DNA from: Xenorhabdus eapokensis | GTDB lineage: Bacteria > Pseudomonadota > Gammaproteobacteria > Enterobacterales > Enterobacteriaceae | NCBI RefSeq assembly: GCF_001908105.1 | Contig: NZ_MKGQ01000010.1 | Span: 44,736 to 108,735 of the forward strand | Direction of reading: 5' to 3' | Length of the DNA: 64,000 bases | Shown: positions 10,034-19,850 of the stretch, piece by piece | How the letters are laid out: every line of letters starts with the position of its first letter | Position numbering within the stretch: the stretch's first letter is position 1 | Notes under the pieces: model-generated | The model's database searches: none | What the model saw: the letters and a program-made list of their open reading frames with translations, nothing else | What the model was told of the DNA's origin: nothing | Made by a program: the position numbers and the translations under genes

Positions 10034-11377
10034 ATGAAAGTTACTGTATTTGGTATTGGCTACGTAGGCTTAGTACAAGCAACCGTATTTGCTGAAGTGG
10101 GGCATGATGTACTTTGTGTCGATGTTGATGCAAAAAAAGTTGAGAACCTGAAAAATGGTCAGATTCCTATTTTTGAGCCGGGCTTGACGTCATTGGTAAA
10201 GAAAAATCATGCTGAAGGACGGCTGAATTTTACAACGGATGCCAAAGCCGGTATTGCTCATGGCAAATTACAGTTTATTGCAGTAGGCACACCTCCTGAT
10301 GAAGATGGTTCTGCTGATCTTAAGTATGTTACTGCGGTAGCCAGAACTATTGCGGAAAATATGGATGGTTACAAAGTTGTTGTTGACAAATCAACTGTAC
10401 CAGTAGGTACGGCTGATAAAGTCAGGGCAGTGATGCAGGCTACATTGGCAGAGCGTAATCTGGAACTTCCATTTGATGTCGTTTCCAATCCTGAGTTTTT
10501 GAAAGAAGGTGCCGCTGTTGCTGATTGCATGCGACCTGAACGCATTATTATTGGCTGTGATAACGATGATGTGGTTGATGTTATGCGTGAGCTGTATGAG
10601 CCGTTTAATCGTAATCATGATCGTATGATCGTCATGGATATCCGCAGTGCTGAGTTGACCAAATATGCAGCTAACTGTATGTTGGCGACAAAAATCAGTT
10701 TCATGAATGAAATTGCTAACTTGGCTGAAATGCTGGGCGCTGACATTGAAAATGTGCGCCAGGGAATTGGTTCCGACTCACGCATCGGATACCACTTTAT
10801 TTACCCTGGATGTGGATATGGCGGTTCATGTTTCCCTAAAGATGTTCAGGCGCTGATCCGAACTTCTGAACAAATTGGGTATACACCCAAAATTCTTCAG
10901 GCAGTGGAACAAGTTAACGAAAAACAAAAAAGTAAATTGCCTGCGTTTGTCAGACAGCATTTTGGTGATGATTTATCGGGCAAGACGTTTGCTATTTGGG
11001 GGTTGTCATTTAAACCTAATACAGATGACATGCGTGAGGCATCGAGCCGTGTCCTGATAGAAACGTTATGGCAATATGGCGCTAAAGTTCAGGCGTATGA
11101 TCCTGAGGCTATGCAGGAAGCCCAGCGTATTTATGGCCAGCGTGATGATCTCTCTTTAATGGGCACAAAAGAAGCGGCATTAAAAGGTGCTGATGCTTTG
11201 ATTATCTGTACAGAATGGCAAAACTTCAGAGCACCTGATTTTGATGTGATTAAAGATTCATTAAAAACCCCTGTGATTTTTGATGGACGCAATCTTTATG
11301 ATCCTGAACGCCTGCAATCGCGTGGTTTTACTTATTACGGTATTGGCCGCGGAGCCTCAATCAAACCCGTCATTTGA
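10034..11377 (+). CDS. ugd: UDP-glucose 6-dehydrogenase (long type)
   Basis: Oxidises UDP-glucose to UDP-glucuronate with two NAD+. 447 aa, longer than the 388-aa E. coli Ugd, so it belongs to the longer class of the family. The NAD site is [10 protein letters not shown] at the N-terminus; the catalytic Cys is in GGSCFPKD near residue 262; Lys/Asn of the active site are in [21 protein letters not shown] (about residues 210-230, within a longer conserved block). GWGLSFKP-type C-terminal segment is present as [14 protein letters not shown]. It sits between galU and an epimerase gene and forms an operon with them. Confidence 0.96.
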   Translation: MKVTVFGIGYVGLVQATVFAEVGHDVLCVDVDAKKVENLKNGQIPIFEPGLTSLVKKNHAEGRLNFTTDAKAGIAHGKLQFIAVGTPPDEDGSADLKYVTAVARTIAENMDGYKVVVDKSTVPVGTADKVRAVMQATLAERNLELPFDVVSNPEFLKEGAAVADCMRPERIIIGCDNDDVVDVMRELYEPFNRNHDRMIVMDIRSAELTKYAANCMLATKISFMNEIANLAEMLGADIENVRQGIGSDSRIGYHFIYPGCGYGGSCFPKDVQALIRTSEQIGYTPKILQAVEQVNEKQKSKLPAFVRQHFGDDLSGKTFAIWGLSFKPNTDDMREASSRVLIETLWQYGAKVQAYDPEAMQEAQRIYGQRDDLSLMGTKEAALKGADALIICTEWQNFRAPDFDVIKDSLKTPVIFDGRNLYDPERLQSRGFTYYGIGRGASIKPVI

Positions 11378-11385
11378 GTTAATTT

Positions 11386-12396
11386 ATGAAATTTTTAGTT
11401 ACAGGTTCTGCTGGTTTTATCGGTTTCCATGTTAGTCAGCGGTTATTAAATATGGGATATGAGGTTGTTGGTATTGATAACCTCAACGATTATTATGATG
11501 TTAATTTGAAACAGGCGAGATTAAATTTATTACTCCCTTATTCAAATTTTAAATTTGAAAAATTAGACCTGGCTGACAGAGTCGCAATACCCGAATTGTT
11601 CGCAAAACATCAATTCCAGCGAGTGATCCATTTAGGCGCTCAACCGGGTGTGCGTTATTCAATACAAAACCCTATGGCATATATAGATGCCAATATCATC
11701 GGTCATATTAATATACTTGAAGGTTGCCGCCATCATTCTGTAGAGCATCTATTATATGCATCTTCCAGTTCAGTATATGGCTTAAATAAAAAGCAACCGT
11801 TTTCTACTGATGACTCAGTTGATCATCCGGTTTCTTTATATGCAGCAACGAAAAAAGCTGATGAGTTAATGTCTCACAGTTATTCACATCTTTATCAACT
11901 TCCCACTACAGGATTAAGGTTTTTTACCGTATATGGACCGTGGGGGCGTCCTGATATGGCTTTATTTAAATTCACTAAAGCCATGTTAGAAGGTAAGCCG
12001 ATTGATGTTTATAATCATGGCAATATGGTGAGAGATTTCACATATATTGATGACATTGTTGAATCTATAATCAGGTTGCAGGGTATCATTCCTACCTTCA
12101 ATAAAGACTGGTCAGTTGAAGATGGGAAAATATCTGCCAGCTCTGCGCCATATCGAGTTTACAATATTGGTAATGGCCAACCGACAAAACTGGGTGATTT
12201 TATTGAAGCCATTGAAACCTCATTAGGGATTGAGGCGAAGAGAAACTTTATGGAAATTCAAGATGGCGATGTATTGTCAACGTGTGCAGACTCAAGCGCG
12301 CTTTACAATAAGATTGGTTTTTCACCTAACACTCCGGTAAAGGAAGGCGTGAAACGATTTACTGATTGGTATTTAGACTTTTATCAAAAATTATGA
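11386..12396 (+). CDS. NAD-dependent epimerase, probable UDP-glucuronate 4-epimerase
   Basis: 336-aa extended short-chain dehydrogenase. The Rossmann motif TGSAGFIGFHV is at the N-terminus, the catalytic Ser region is SSSSVYG, and Tyr/Lys are in YAATKKADE near residue 155. RFFTVYGPWGRPDMALFKFT is the pattern of UDP-GlcA 4-epimerases (Uge, WbnF type). It starts 8 bp after ugd, whose product would be its substrate, supporting conversion of UDP-glucuronate to UDP-galacturonate for LPS core, O-antigen or capsule. Substrate is inferred from family and context. Confidence 0.88.
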   Translation: MKFLVTGSAGFIGFHVSQRLLNMGYEVVGIDNLNDYYDVNLKQARLNLLLPYSNFKFEKLDLADRVAIPELFAKHQFQRVIHLGAQPGVRYSIQNPMAYIDANIIGHINILEGCRHHSVEHLLYASSSSVYGLNKKQPFSTDDSVDHPVSLYAATKKADELMSHSYSHLYQLPTTGLRFFTVYGPWGRPDMALFKFTKAMLEGKPIDVYNHGNMVRDFTYIDDIVESIIRLQGIIPTFNKDWSVEDGKISASSAPYRVYNIGNGQPTKLGDFIEAIETSLGIEAKRNFMEIQDGDVLSTCADSSALYNKIGFSPNTPVKEGVKRFTDWYLDFYQKL

Positions 12397-12408
12397 CAGT
12401 AGAAATAG

Positions 12409-12435
12409 GAAAAGGAGCGATTAGCTCCTTTTTTA
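12409..12435 (+). terminator. Rho-independent terminator of the galU-ugd-epimerase operon
   Basis: AAAAGGAGC and GCTCCTTTT form a 9-bp stem with a 5-nt loop followed by a T-run, 15 bp after the epimerase stop. Confidence 0.9.
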
Positions 12436-12582
12436 TAACGTTATGTTAATAAAAAACTAAATTAGTGTTAAGTTGTTTTTTATCACATTGAGAATATGAA
12501 AGCGACTTGGCTATTAATATAACTCTCTGTGTTTCTACATCAGCCCGTAATTAACCTGGTTAGTTTTATATTAAGCATAAAA

Positions 12583-12610
12583 CAAAAATACCCGTGAGAG
12601 GGTATTTTTG
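12583..12610 (-). terminator. Rho-independent terminator of hns
   Basis: CAAAAATACCC pairs with GGGTATTTTTG over 11 bp with a 6-nt loop. On the minus strand it is followed by a T-rich run, 25 bp after the hns stop. Confidence 0.88.
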
Positions 12611-12634
12611 TTATCAAGTTTACAAAGCAACTGA

Positions 12635-13036
12635 TTAGATAAGGAAATCTTCCAGTGTTTTGCCATCTTCTTCAATTGCTTTTTTGATTACGGCTGGTGT
12701 ACGGCCTTGGCCAGTCCAGGTTTTAATTTCACCGTCATCAACGTATGAATATTTTGCTGGGCGAGCAGCACGTTTAGATTTACCTGTAGATTTACCACTT
12801 AAAGCATCTACTAAATCGCTTAATTCAATGCCGTCTTTTTCCAACATTTCACGGTATTCTTGAAGTTTACGTGTACGCTCTTCTAATTGTACACGAACCT
12901 GGTTTTCTTCATCACGACGTTCTTCAACAACAGTCGTAAGTTTTTCCAACATTTCTTCTAAAGTAGTTAGTTCACATTCTCTTGCTTGTGCGCGCAAGGT
13001 ACGGATGTTATTTAAGGATTTTAAATTCTCGCTCAT
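12635..13036 (-). CDS. hns: Nucleoid-associated silencer H-NS
   Basis: Binds and bridges AT-rich DNA, silencing horizontally acquired genes. 133 aa (E. coli 137). The N-terminal helices ([20 protein letters not shown]) and coiled coil to about residue 80 drive oligomerisation. The C-terminal DNA-binding domain (about residues 90-133) has the AT-hook-like loop TWTGQGRTP. The position next to tdk and adhE is conserved with E. coli. It is relevant here because several very AT-rich accessory segments of the window are likely H-NS targets. Confidence 0.97.
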   Translation of the reverse strand: MSENLKSLNNIRTLRAQARECELTTLEEMLEKLTTVVEERRDEENQVRVQLEERTRKLQEYREMLEKDGIELSDLVDALSGKSTGKSKRAARPAKYSYVDDGEIKTWTGQGRTPAVIKKAIEEDGKTLEDFLI

Positions 13037-13682
13037 TGTCCTGGTCTCAAATTATAATGATGATAGCTGATGTAGAGATAATAATAGAATGCTATTTTAT
13101 TTTCTGCAATAGTGAATTTACTTTCTCAGGCTAAAATATGGCATTTTAAAATGCAATTTTTGAAGTAATCGATATATTGCGTTTTAATCCTGCTATTGGA
13201 TTTACCATTTTTCAATAAGAAAGAAGGGGATTACTGTAAAGTTTAGTAAGGGATAAAACATAGGGTAAAAAACTAATTTATAGTCGATCCGTAAGAAACA
13301 TTAACTGTTTTGCTGGAAATAAGTTGAGAGTAAGTGTGAGATGAAAGTTTTTTATGGGTAATCCATTAGTTATGATCATAGTGGGTTAATTGAACAAAAG
13401 TAAACCACTATGATTATTAATATTCAAAGGATGAGGGTAAAAATAACTATTTTCTTTTTATGTTAATTTTGTTCATTTGGCATGCAGAACGTACTTGTGG
13501 TGCTGATTTTATATGCGCAAATGTGATGATTATCATGAAAATAATTTTCTCTTATTTATTTTAATTTGTTTCTGTTACCTCGCATTTGGCAATAACAAGG
13601 ATAATCTCAACCAGAGTTTATGGTAAACTGCTGCTGTTATATCGCCTGATTAAATTTGACAAGAAAGAGGACGTACAGGCCA
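13037..13682. other. hns-tdk intergenic region with a long hairpin
   Basis: About 646 bp between divergent hns and tdk without a recognisable gene. It should carry the hns promoter and leader and the tdk promoter. The main structural feature is a 10-bp perfect inverted repeat, ATCATAGTGG (13375-13384) and CCACTATGAT (13405-13414), with a 20-nt loop. No T-run follows on either strand. Confidence 0.5.
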
Positions 13683-14279
13683 ATGGCTCAGCTTTATTTT
13701 TATTATTCTGCCATGAATGCAGGGAAATCAACTTCCTTATTGCAGTCTTCCTATAACTATAACGAAAGAGGAATGAGAACGCTGATCTTTACGGCAGAAA
13801 TCGATACTCGATTCGGTAAAGGAAAGGTCAGTTCCCGTATTGGCTTATCGGCCGAAGCGTTGTTGTTTTCACCAAAAACAAATATTGCTGAGCTTATCAG
13901 AGAAGAAAATGAGGCAGAAAAAGTCCATTGCGTTTTGATTGATGAATGCCAATTCTTAACGAAAGAACATGTCGCGCAACTTTGTGAAATTGTAGATTAT
14001 GATGATATCCCTGTTCTTTGTTATGGTTTAAGGACAGATTTTCAGGGTGAGTTATTCAGCGGTAGTGAATATCTCCTCGCGTGGTCAGATAAATTGGTCG
14101 AGTTGAAAACAATTTGTCATTGCGGGAGAAAAGCCAGCCGTGTACTTCGTTTTGGCAGCGATGGCAACGTTATGTACGATGGTGCTCAGGTTGATATTGG
14201 TGGTAACGAAAAATACGTCTCTGTGTGTCGCAGGCATTATACTGACGTTATTCGTGAAGCCAAGGCCAAAAAGGTTTAA
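13683..14279 (+). CDS. tdk: Thymidine kinase
   Basis: Phosphorylates thymidine and deoxyuridine in nucleotide salvage. 198 aa from the ATG at 13683 (MAQLYFYYS), preferred over an in-frame TTG 27 bases upstream because AAGAGGA lies at suitable distance and the family begins here. P-loop [15 protein letters not shown] Walker B-type segment, and zinc-ligand cysteines in CHCGRKA and VCRRHY are present. It is convergent with adhE. Confidence 0.96.
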   Translation: MAQLYFYYSAMNAGKSTSLLQSSYNYNERGMRTLIFTAEIDTRFGKGKVSSRIGLSAEALLFSPKTNIAELIREENEAEKVHCVLIDECQFLTKEHVAQLCEIVDYDDIPVLCYGLRTDFQGELFSGSEYLLAWSDKLVELKTICHCGRKASRVLRFGSDGNVMYDGAQVDIGGNEKYVSVCRRHYTDVIREAKAKKV

Positions 14280-14348
14280 TACGTTGCCAGTGGTAATTGA
14301 GAAACATAAAGCTATATAGATTAAGGTAGGCCAGAAAATAAAATAATA

Positions 14349-14380
14349 AAAAGGCGCTGAGTTGTGTCCCGGCGCCTTTT
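14349..14380. terminator. Bidirectional terminator between tdk and adhE
   Basis: AAAAGGCGC and GCGCCTTTT form a 9-bp stem with a 14-nt loop. A-run and T-run flank it on both sides, so it can serve both convergent genes. Confidence 0.88.
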
Positions 14381-14407
14381 AAGTTACAGCCATCAGTCTA
14401 TCATTTA

Positions 14408-17071
14408 TTATTCTTTCTTATTATTTTTTCTATTTGATTTTACTGCCTCCTGTGGTTTGTTCTCTTCGGTGAATTTACGGCCATAAAAAGAATCCAGCAG
14501 TAGTTGTTTCAATTCAGAAATTAATGGGTAACGCGGATTTGCGCCGGTACATTGGTCATCAAATGCGTCTTCTGCAAGCTTATCGATTTTTGCCAGGAAG
14601 TCAGCTTCTTGTACACCTATTTCGCGAATTGATGCAGGGATATCTAGCTGAGATTTCATTTCTTCCAGCCAAGCCAAGAGTTTTTCAATTTTGGCAGCAG
14701 TCCTATCACCTGATGTGGTCAACCCCAAATGATCTGCAATTTCCGCATAGCGACGTCGCGCTTGTGGGCGGTCATATTGGCTAAAGGCAGTCTGTTTGGT
14801 TGGATTATCATTGGCGTTGTAGCGAATTACATTACAAATTAACAGTGCATTAGCTAAGCCATGTGGGATATGAAACTCAGAGCCAAGTTTGTGGGCCATA
14901 GAGTGACATACTCCCAGAAATGCATTAGCAAAGGCAATACCGGCTATAGTGGCTGCATTATGGACACGTTCGCGGGCAACGGGGTTTTTTGCCCCTTCAT
15001 GGTAACTAACGGGCAGGTAATCTTTCAATAGTTTTAGGGCTTGCAGTGCTTGCCCATCAGAATATTCATTGGCTAAAACGGAAACGTAGGCTTCCAGTGC
15101 GTGGGTTACTGCATCCAAGCCACCAAAAGCACATAGCGATTTCGGCATATCCATGACTAGGTTTGCGTCGACAATCGCCATGTCGGGGGTAAGCGCATAG
15201 TCTGCCAAAGGATATTTCTGTCCAGTTACATCGTCGGTAACCACCGCGAAAGGGGTGACTTCTGAACCGGTGCCTGAAGTGGTGGTAATAGCCACCATTT
15301 TCGCTTTTACACCCATTTTCGGGAACTTATAGATCCGTTTACGGATATCCATAAAGCGCAAAGCCAGTTCCTCAAAATGTGTTTCTGGATGCTCATACAT
15401 CACCCACATAATTTTAGCTGCATCCATCGGAGAGCCGCCGCCAAGGGCAATAATGACATCAGGTTTAAACAGATGCATTTGCTCAGCGCCTTTGCGAACG
15501 ATGCTTAACGTTGGATCTGCTTCAACTTCAAAGAACACTTCAGTTTCAATACCATAAGATTTCAGGACATTAATAACCTGATCGGCATAACCGTTATTGA
15601 ATAAGAAACGGTCTGTCACAATAAAAGCACGTTTAGTCCCATCGGTAGCGACTTCTTCCAATGCAATGGGCAGAGAGCCGCGGCGGAAATAGATTGATTT
15701 TGGAAGTTTGTGCCATAACATGTTTTCGGCTCTTTTGGCGACGGTTTTTGTATTGATCAGGTGTTTTGGCCCAACATTTTCAGAAATAGAATTGCCTCCC
15801 CATGAACCACAGCCCAGCGTCAACGAAGGGGAGAGCTTAAAGTTGTACAAGTCTCCGATACCACCTTGAGACGCAGGCGTGTTGATCAAAATACGTGCGG
15901 TTTTCATTTTGTCGCCAAAGTATTTAATACGCTCCGCCTGATTATCTTGTTCGGTATAGAGGCATGACGTATGTCCAATCCCCCCCATCTCAACCAATTT
16001 CTCGGCTTTTTCAACTGCATCTTCAAAGTCTTTACCACGGTACATGGCAAGCAAAGGTGATAGCTTTTCATGGGCAAAAGGCTCAGCTTCACCTACCAGA
16101 GTAACTTCACCAATAAGAATTTTGGTGCTTTCAGGTACATTGATACCGGCCATTTCTGCAATTTTTGTTGCTGGCTGACCAACAATCGCTGAATTTAAGC
16201 TGCCGTTTTTCAAGATAATATTTTGAACGGCATTTAACTCTTTTCCCTGAAGAAGATAGCCACCGTGAGTTGAGAAACGTTCACGGACTTGCTCGTAAAC
16301 AGAATCAACGACGATGACAGACTGTTCTGAAGCACAAATCACGCCGTTATCAAACGTCTTAGACATCAGGATTGATGCAACGGCACGTTTGATATCGGCT
16401 GATTCATCAATCACGACAGGAGTATTGCTAGCACCGACACCAATAGCGGGTTTACCTGAACTATACGCTGCTTTCACCATGCCGGGGCCGCCTGTTGCCA
16501 AAATAAGATTAATATCAGGGTGGTGCATTAAGGCATTTGAAAGTTCAACGGAAGGCTCATCTATCCAGCCGATGATATCCTTTGGTGCGCCTGCTTCAAC
16601 GGCTGCCTTTAAGACAATTTCTGCTGCTCTGTTGGTCGCTTTTTTGGCTCGTGGATGAGGGGAAAAAATAACACCATTACGGGTTTTCAGGCTGATAAGC
16701 GCTTTGAAAATGGCAGTGGATGTTGGGTTTGTTGTTGGAATAATGCCACAAATTAGGCCAATAGGTTCAGCGATAGTGATAGTACCGAAAGTATTATCTT
16801 CAGATAAGATGCCGCAAGTTTTATCATCTTTATAAGCGTTATAAATATATTCTGAAGCGAAGTGATTTTTGATCACTTTATCTTCCACAATTCCCATGCC
16901 TGATTCAGATACGGCTAATTTTGCCAGTGGAATACGGGCATCAGCAGCGGCCAGGGCAGCAGCCCGAAAAATTCGGTCAACTTGTTCCTGAGAAAAATTA
17001 GCAAATTCATGCTGGGCTTTTTTTACGCGAGCAACTAATTCATTAAGTTCTGCGACGTGAGTTACAGCCAT
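14408..17071 (-). CDS. adhE: Bifunctional acetaldehyde-CoA / alcohol dehydrogenase AdhE
   Basis: Fermentative enzyme converting acetyl-CoA to acetaldehyde to ethanol while oxidising NADH; forms spirosomes in E. coli. 887 aa (E. coli 891). The N-terminal aldehyde dehydrogenase half has the catalytic Cys in NGVICASEQ near residue 246. The C-terminal iron-dependent alcohol dehydrogenase half has GGGSPMDAAK, TTSGTGSE and the metal-binding histidines in GVCHSMAHKLGSEFHIPHG. The last residues are a Lys/Asn-rich tail. A candidate FNR/CRP-type site lies about 220 bp upstream, and a shared terminator with tdk follows. Confidence 0.98.
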   Translation of the reverse strand: MAVTHVAELNELVARVKKAQHEFANFSQEQVDRIFRAAALAAADARIPLAKLAVSESGMGIVEDKVIKNHFASEYIYNAYKDDKTCGILSEDNTFGTITIAEPIGLICGIIPTTNPTSTAIFKALISLKTRNGVIFSPHPRAKKATNRAAEIVLKAAVEAGAPKDIIGWIDEPSVELSNALMHHPDINLILATGGPGMVKAAYSSGKPAIGVGASNTPVVIDESADIKRAVASILMSKTFDNGVICASEQSVIVVDSVYEQVRERFSTHGGYLLQGKELNAVQNIILKNGSLNSAIVGQPATKIAEMAGINVPESTKILIGEVTLVGEAEPFAHEKLSPLLAMYRGKDFEDAVEKAEKLVEMGGIGHTSCLYTEQDNQAERIKYFGDKMKTARILINTPASQGGIGDLYNFKLSPSLTLGCGSWGGNSISENVGPKHLINTKTVAKRAENMLWHKLPKSIYFRRGSLPIALEEVATDGTKRAFIVTDRFLFNNGYADQVINVLKSYGIETEVFFEVEADPTLSIVRKGAEQMHLFKPDVIIALGGGSPMDAAKIMWVMYEHPETHFEELALRFMDIRKRIYKFPKMGVKAKMVAITTTSGTGSEVTPFAVVTDDVTGQKYPLADYALTPDMAIVDANLVMDMPKSLCAFGGLDAVTHALEAYVSVLANEYSDGQALQALKLLKDYLPVSYHEGAKNPVARERVHNAATIAGIAFANAFLGVCHSMAHKLGSEFHIPHGLANALLICNVIRYNANDNPTKQTAFSQYDRPQARRRYAEIADHLGLTTSGDRTAAKIEKLLAWLEEMKSQLDIPASIREIGVQEADFLAKIDKLAEDAFDDQCTGANPRYPLISELKQLLLDSFYGRKFTEENKPQEAVKSNRKNNKKE

Positions 17072-18089
17072 AAAAATTACTCCTGACAGATGTTAAATTT
17101 TTTAGGGAAATTAGCTGCGAGATTATTAACTTATTAAATAATGTTATGAGATTAATCGTCTGCGTTTAATCTTATATACCGCTAATTGCCTTAAGAAATT
17201 ACTTAACAAAATGATTAATATAGGAATAGTGACTTTCCTTGAAATTCTACATTGAATACAGCTTACCATTTACAGGCATTCGTATTGTGATTTAGATCAT
17301 GAAAACATTAAGCTGACTCAATTCAGCTATTCTTTTTGAAGAAAGAAGTATCAGTTGATTATTTAATTGCACAAATACAATTTATTAACCTTGCGGTGAG
17401 AGAGTATTAATATGATTACTCGAATTAGGAGGATTATTAATATTCCTGAGATTAGGGCTTAGCCTTGTTTCTTGGGTTACTGTGATATAACAAGAATAAC
17501 TTATGTATTTATTTAAAATTTAATGAAAAAAGATGAAATTTTATTCTCAAACAGAGAGAAATTAACTAATAAATAACCCATTAAAGTGTAATCGGCCGAT
17601 AACCTCATTTCTGCGTAATTTTCTTGAAACTTTCCTTGAACCATTGTTCATATTTTATTCTTTTTTAATCAGTGATTTTCTTAAAATAATACTGTGATTT
17701 TTTACACTGTTTTACGATTCATCACCTTATCTAACCAGTGCCTTGTATTGTTGTTTTGTGATGAAGATGGACTTTTACTCTGTGATGATTGCATTTTGTT
17801 AAAATAATGTTTATTTTCTCTTTTGATAATATTCTATGAATGTTGCCGGAGGATAAAATAACAAAATCTATTATTATCATTACATTACATTAGTTTTGCG
17901 AATATATTGCATACAGGGGTAACCAATAATATTAATGATTTAATAAATTTATTATAAAAATCAAATAACAATTATTGTGTGGGTATGGTTTTTTAGTAGG
18001 TTAATTACCATTTGTTAACGAAATAAGTAAATTATTGGAGTTAGTAGATTAAAAACGATTCATTTACTGTTTATAACTTGGAGCGAAAT
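17072..18089. other. Long AT-rich adhE-oppA intergenic region
   Basis: About 1.0 kb between divergent adhE and oppA. E. coli has ychE here; no trace of it or another gene was found. It must hold the adhE promoter and leader and a long oppA leader. One candidate operator is listed separately. Confidence 0.6.
17287..17300. promoter_or_regulatory. Candidate FNR/CRP-type site upstream of adhE
   Basis: GTGATTTAGATCAT keeps TGAT-N4-ATCA, the inner 8 of 10 fixed FNR positions. With flanking bases it also reads TGTGA-N6-TCATG, close to a CRP site. It lies about 216 bp upstream of the adhE start; use by adhE is an inference. Confidence 0.4.
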
Positions 18090-19730
18090 ATGAGAAAAAA
18101 AACATCAAAGTTAGGTCAGTTGATTTCAAGTATCGTTTTATTATCTTTTCCCGCAACACAGAGCATTGCTGCAATTGTTCCGGCAGGAGTTACACTAGCC
18201 GAAAAACAAGAAATCACCATTAACAATGGTGTCGAAGTCACTTCATTGGATCCTCATAAAGTTGAAGGTGCTCCAGAAACTGCCATTATCCGTAATCTGC
18301 TGGAAGGATTGGTAACGACTGGGCCAAATGGTGAAACCGTACCTGGTGTGGCAGAAAGATGGGAGAATGAAGGTTATAAGGTATGGACATTCTATTTACG
18401 TAACGACGCCAAATGGAGTGATGGTAAGCCTGTAACTGCACAGGATTTTGTTTACAGTTGGCGTCGGCTTGCTGATCCAAGCACAGGGTCACCTTATACC
18501 AGTTACTTGCAATATGCTTATATTCAAAACGTTGACGATATTCTGAAAGGAATAAAATCACCGGAACAATTAGGCGTTAAAGCGCTGGATGATCACCGTT
18601 TCCAGATAACACTCAGCCAGCCAGTTCCTTATCTGGTGGATATGTTGAGTCATACAGCGATGAAACCCGTCAGACAGGATATCATTGAAAAATGGGGGAA
18701 TAAATGGACCTTGCCAGAACACCATATTGGCAATGGTGCTTATACATTGAAGGATTGGGTGGTCAATGAGCGAATTGTTTTAACGCGTAATCCCCAGTAT
18801 TGGAACAATAAAGAAACCATCATTGAAAAAGGCACTTTCCTGCCCATTGTCTCAGGCGTTAGTGATGTTAATCGCTATCGTAGCGGGGAAGTTGATATCA
18901 CTGACAATGCAATCCCTCCTGATTTATACCAAAAAATGAAACGGGATATCCCAGAACAATTGCAAGTTTCACCTTATTTGTGCACGTTTTACTACGAAAT
19001 CAATAATCAGAAGCCACTATTTAAAGATAAACGGGTGCGTGAAGCCATAAAACTGAGTCTTGATCGAGATATCATTACTGAAAAAATTATGGCGCAGGGA
19101 CAAATTCCGGCGTATGGATTTACTCCCACTTATATTGGCGGCGGCTTGTCCATTAATCCCGCATGGGCAAGCTGGACCCAGGAACAGCGTAATCAACGGG
19201 CAAGGGAATTGTTGAAAGAGGCAGGTTTTGATGCCAGTAATCCTCTTAAGTTTACCTTGTTGTACAACACATCCGAGCAAAACAAACAACAAGCCATCGC
19301 TGCGGCTTCTATGTGGCAGAAAAATATTGGCGCAAAAGTTATGTTGCAAAATCAGGAGTGGAAAACCTCGCTCCAGAACCGCCATCAAGGGAATTATGAT
19401 GTCGCGAGGGCAACATGGTGTGGCGATTATAACGAACCTTCTTCTTTCCTGAATATGTTGCTGTCAACTAGCAGTAACAATACCGTTTTTTATCACAGTA
19501 AGACTTTTGATAACTATCTCAACCATGCCCTGATAGCCAAAGATGACGCTACACGTAAGGCGTTTTATCAGCGAGCTGAAGCTCAGCTTGATAAAGATTC
19601 AGGTCTGATACCCGTTTATTACCGCGTCAGTGTGCGCCTTATTCGCCCGACAGTTGGGGGAGTGACAGGAAAAGATCCCATGGATTATGTTGATCTAAAG
19701 AATTTATATATTAAAAAGGTGAATGATTAA
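18090..19730 (+). CDS. oppA: Periplasmic oligopeptide-binding protein OppA, first copy
   Basis: Captures periplasmic oligopeptides for the OppBCDF ABC importer. 546 aa from ATG at 18090 after TTGGAGCG. Signal peptide with basic start MRKKTSKLG, hydrophobic core, and probable cleavage after SIAA near residue 27. The SBP_bac_5 domain follows, with TSLDPHKVEGAPE near the start and ATWCGDYNEPSSFLNMLLS near the C-terminus. It is followed 120 bp later by a second full-length paralogue (19851-21494), with the same segment order throughout. Confidence 0.95.
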   Translation: MRKKTSKLGQLISSIVLLSFPATQSIAAIVPAGVTLAEKQEITINNGVEVTSLDPHKVEGAPETAIIRNLLEGLVTTGPNGETVPGVAERWENEGYKVWTFYLRNDAKWSDGKPVTAQDFVYSWRRLADPSTGSPYTSYLQYAYIQNVDDILKGIKSPEQLGVKALDDHRFQITLSQPVPYLVDMLSHTAMKPVRQDIIEKWGNKWTLPEHHIGNGAYTLKDWVVNERIVLTRNPQYWNNKETIIEKGTFLPIVSGVSDVNRYRSGEVDITDNAIPPDLYQKMKRDIPEQLQVSPYLCTFYYEINNQKPLFKDKRVREAIKLSLDRDIITEKIMAQGQIPAYGFTPTYIGGGLSINPAWASWTQEQRNQRARELLKEAGFDASNPLKFTLLYNTSEQNKQQAIAAASMWQKNIGAKVMLQNQEWKTSLQNRHQGNYDVARATWCGDYNEPSSFLNMLLSTSSNNTVFYHSKTFDNYLNHALIAKDDATRKAFYQRAEAQLDKDSGLIPVYYRVSVRLIRPTVGGVTGKDPMDYVDLKNLYIKKVND

Positions 19731-19850
19731 TCATTTCCACGAAATATTATCTTACCGTAAATAAAATAGTTCCTTTTGGATGCGGATTAACCATCCCAAT
19801 GCGTGGACATGACTTTAATGGGTCAAATAATATCAATTGGAGAGAATAAG

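Noticed and set aside
13521..13550. Possible Fur box between hns and tdk (GATGATTATCATGAAAAT)
   Set aside because: Only about half of the 19 consensus positions match in the best alignment.
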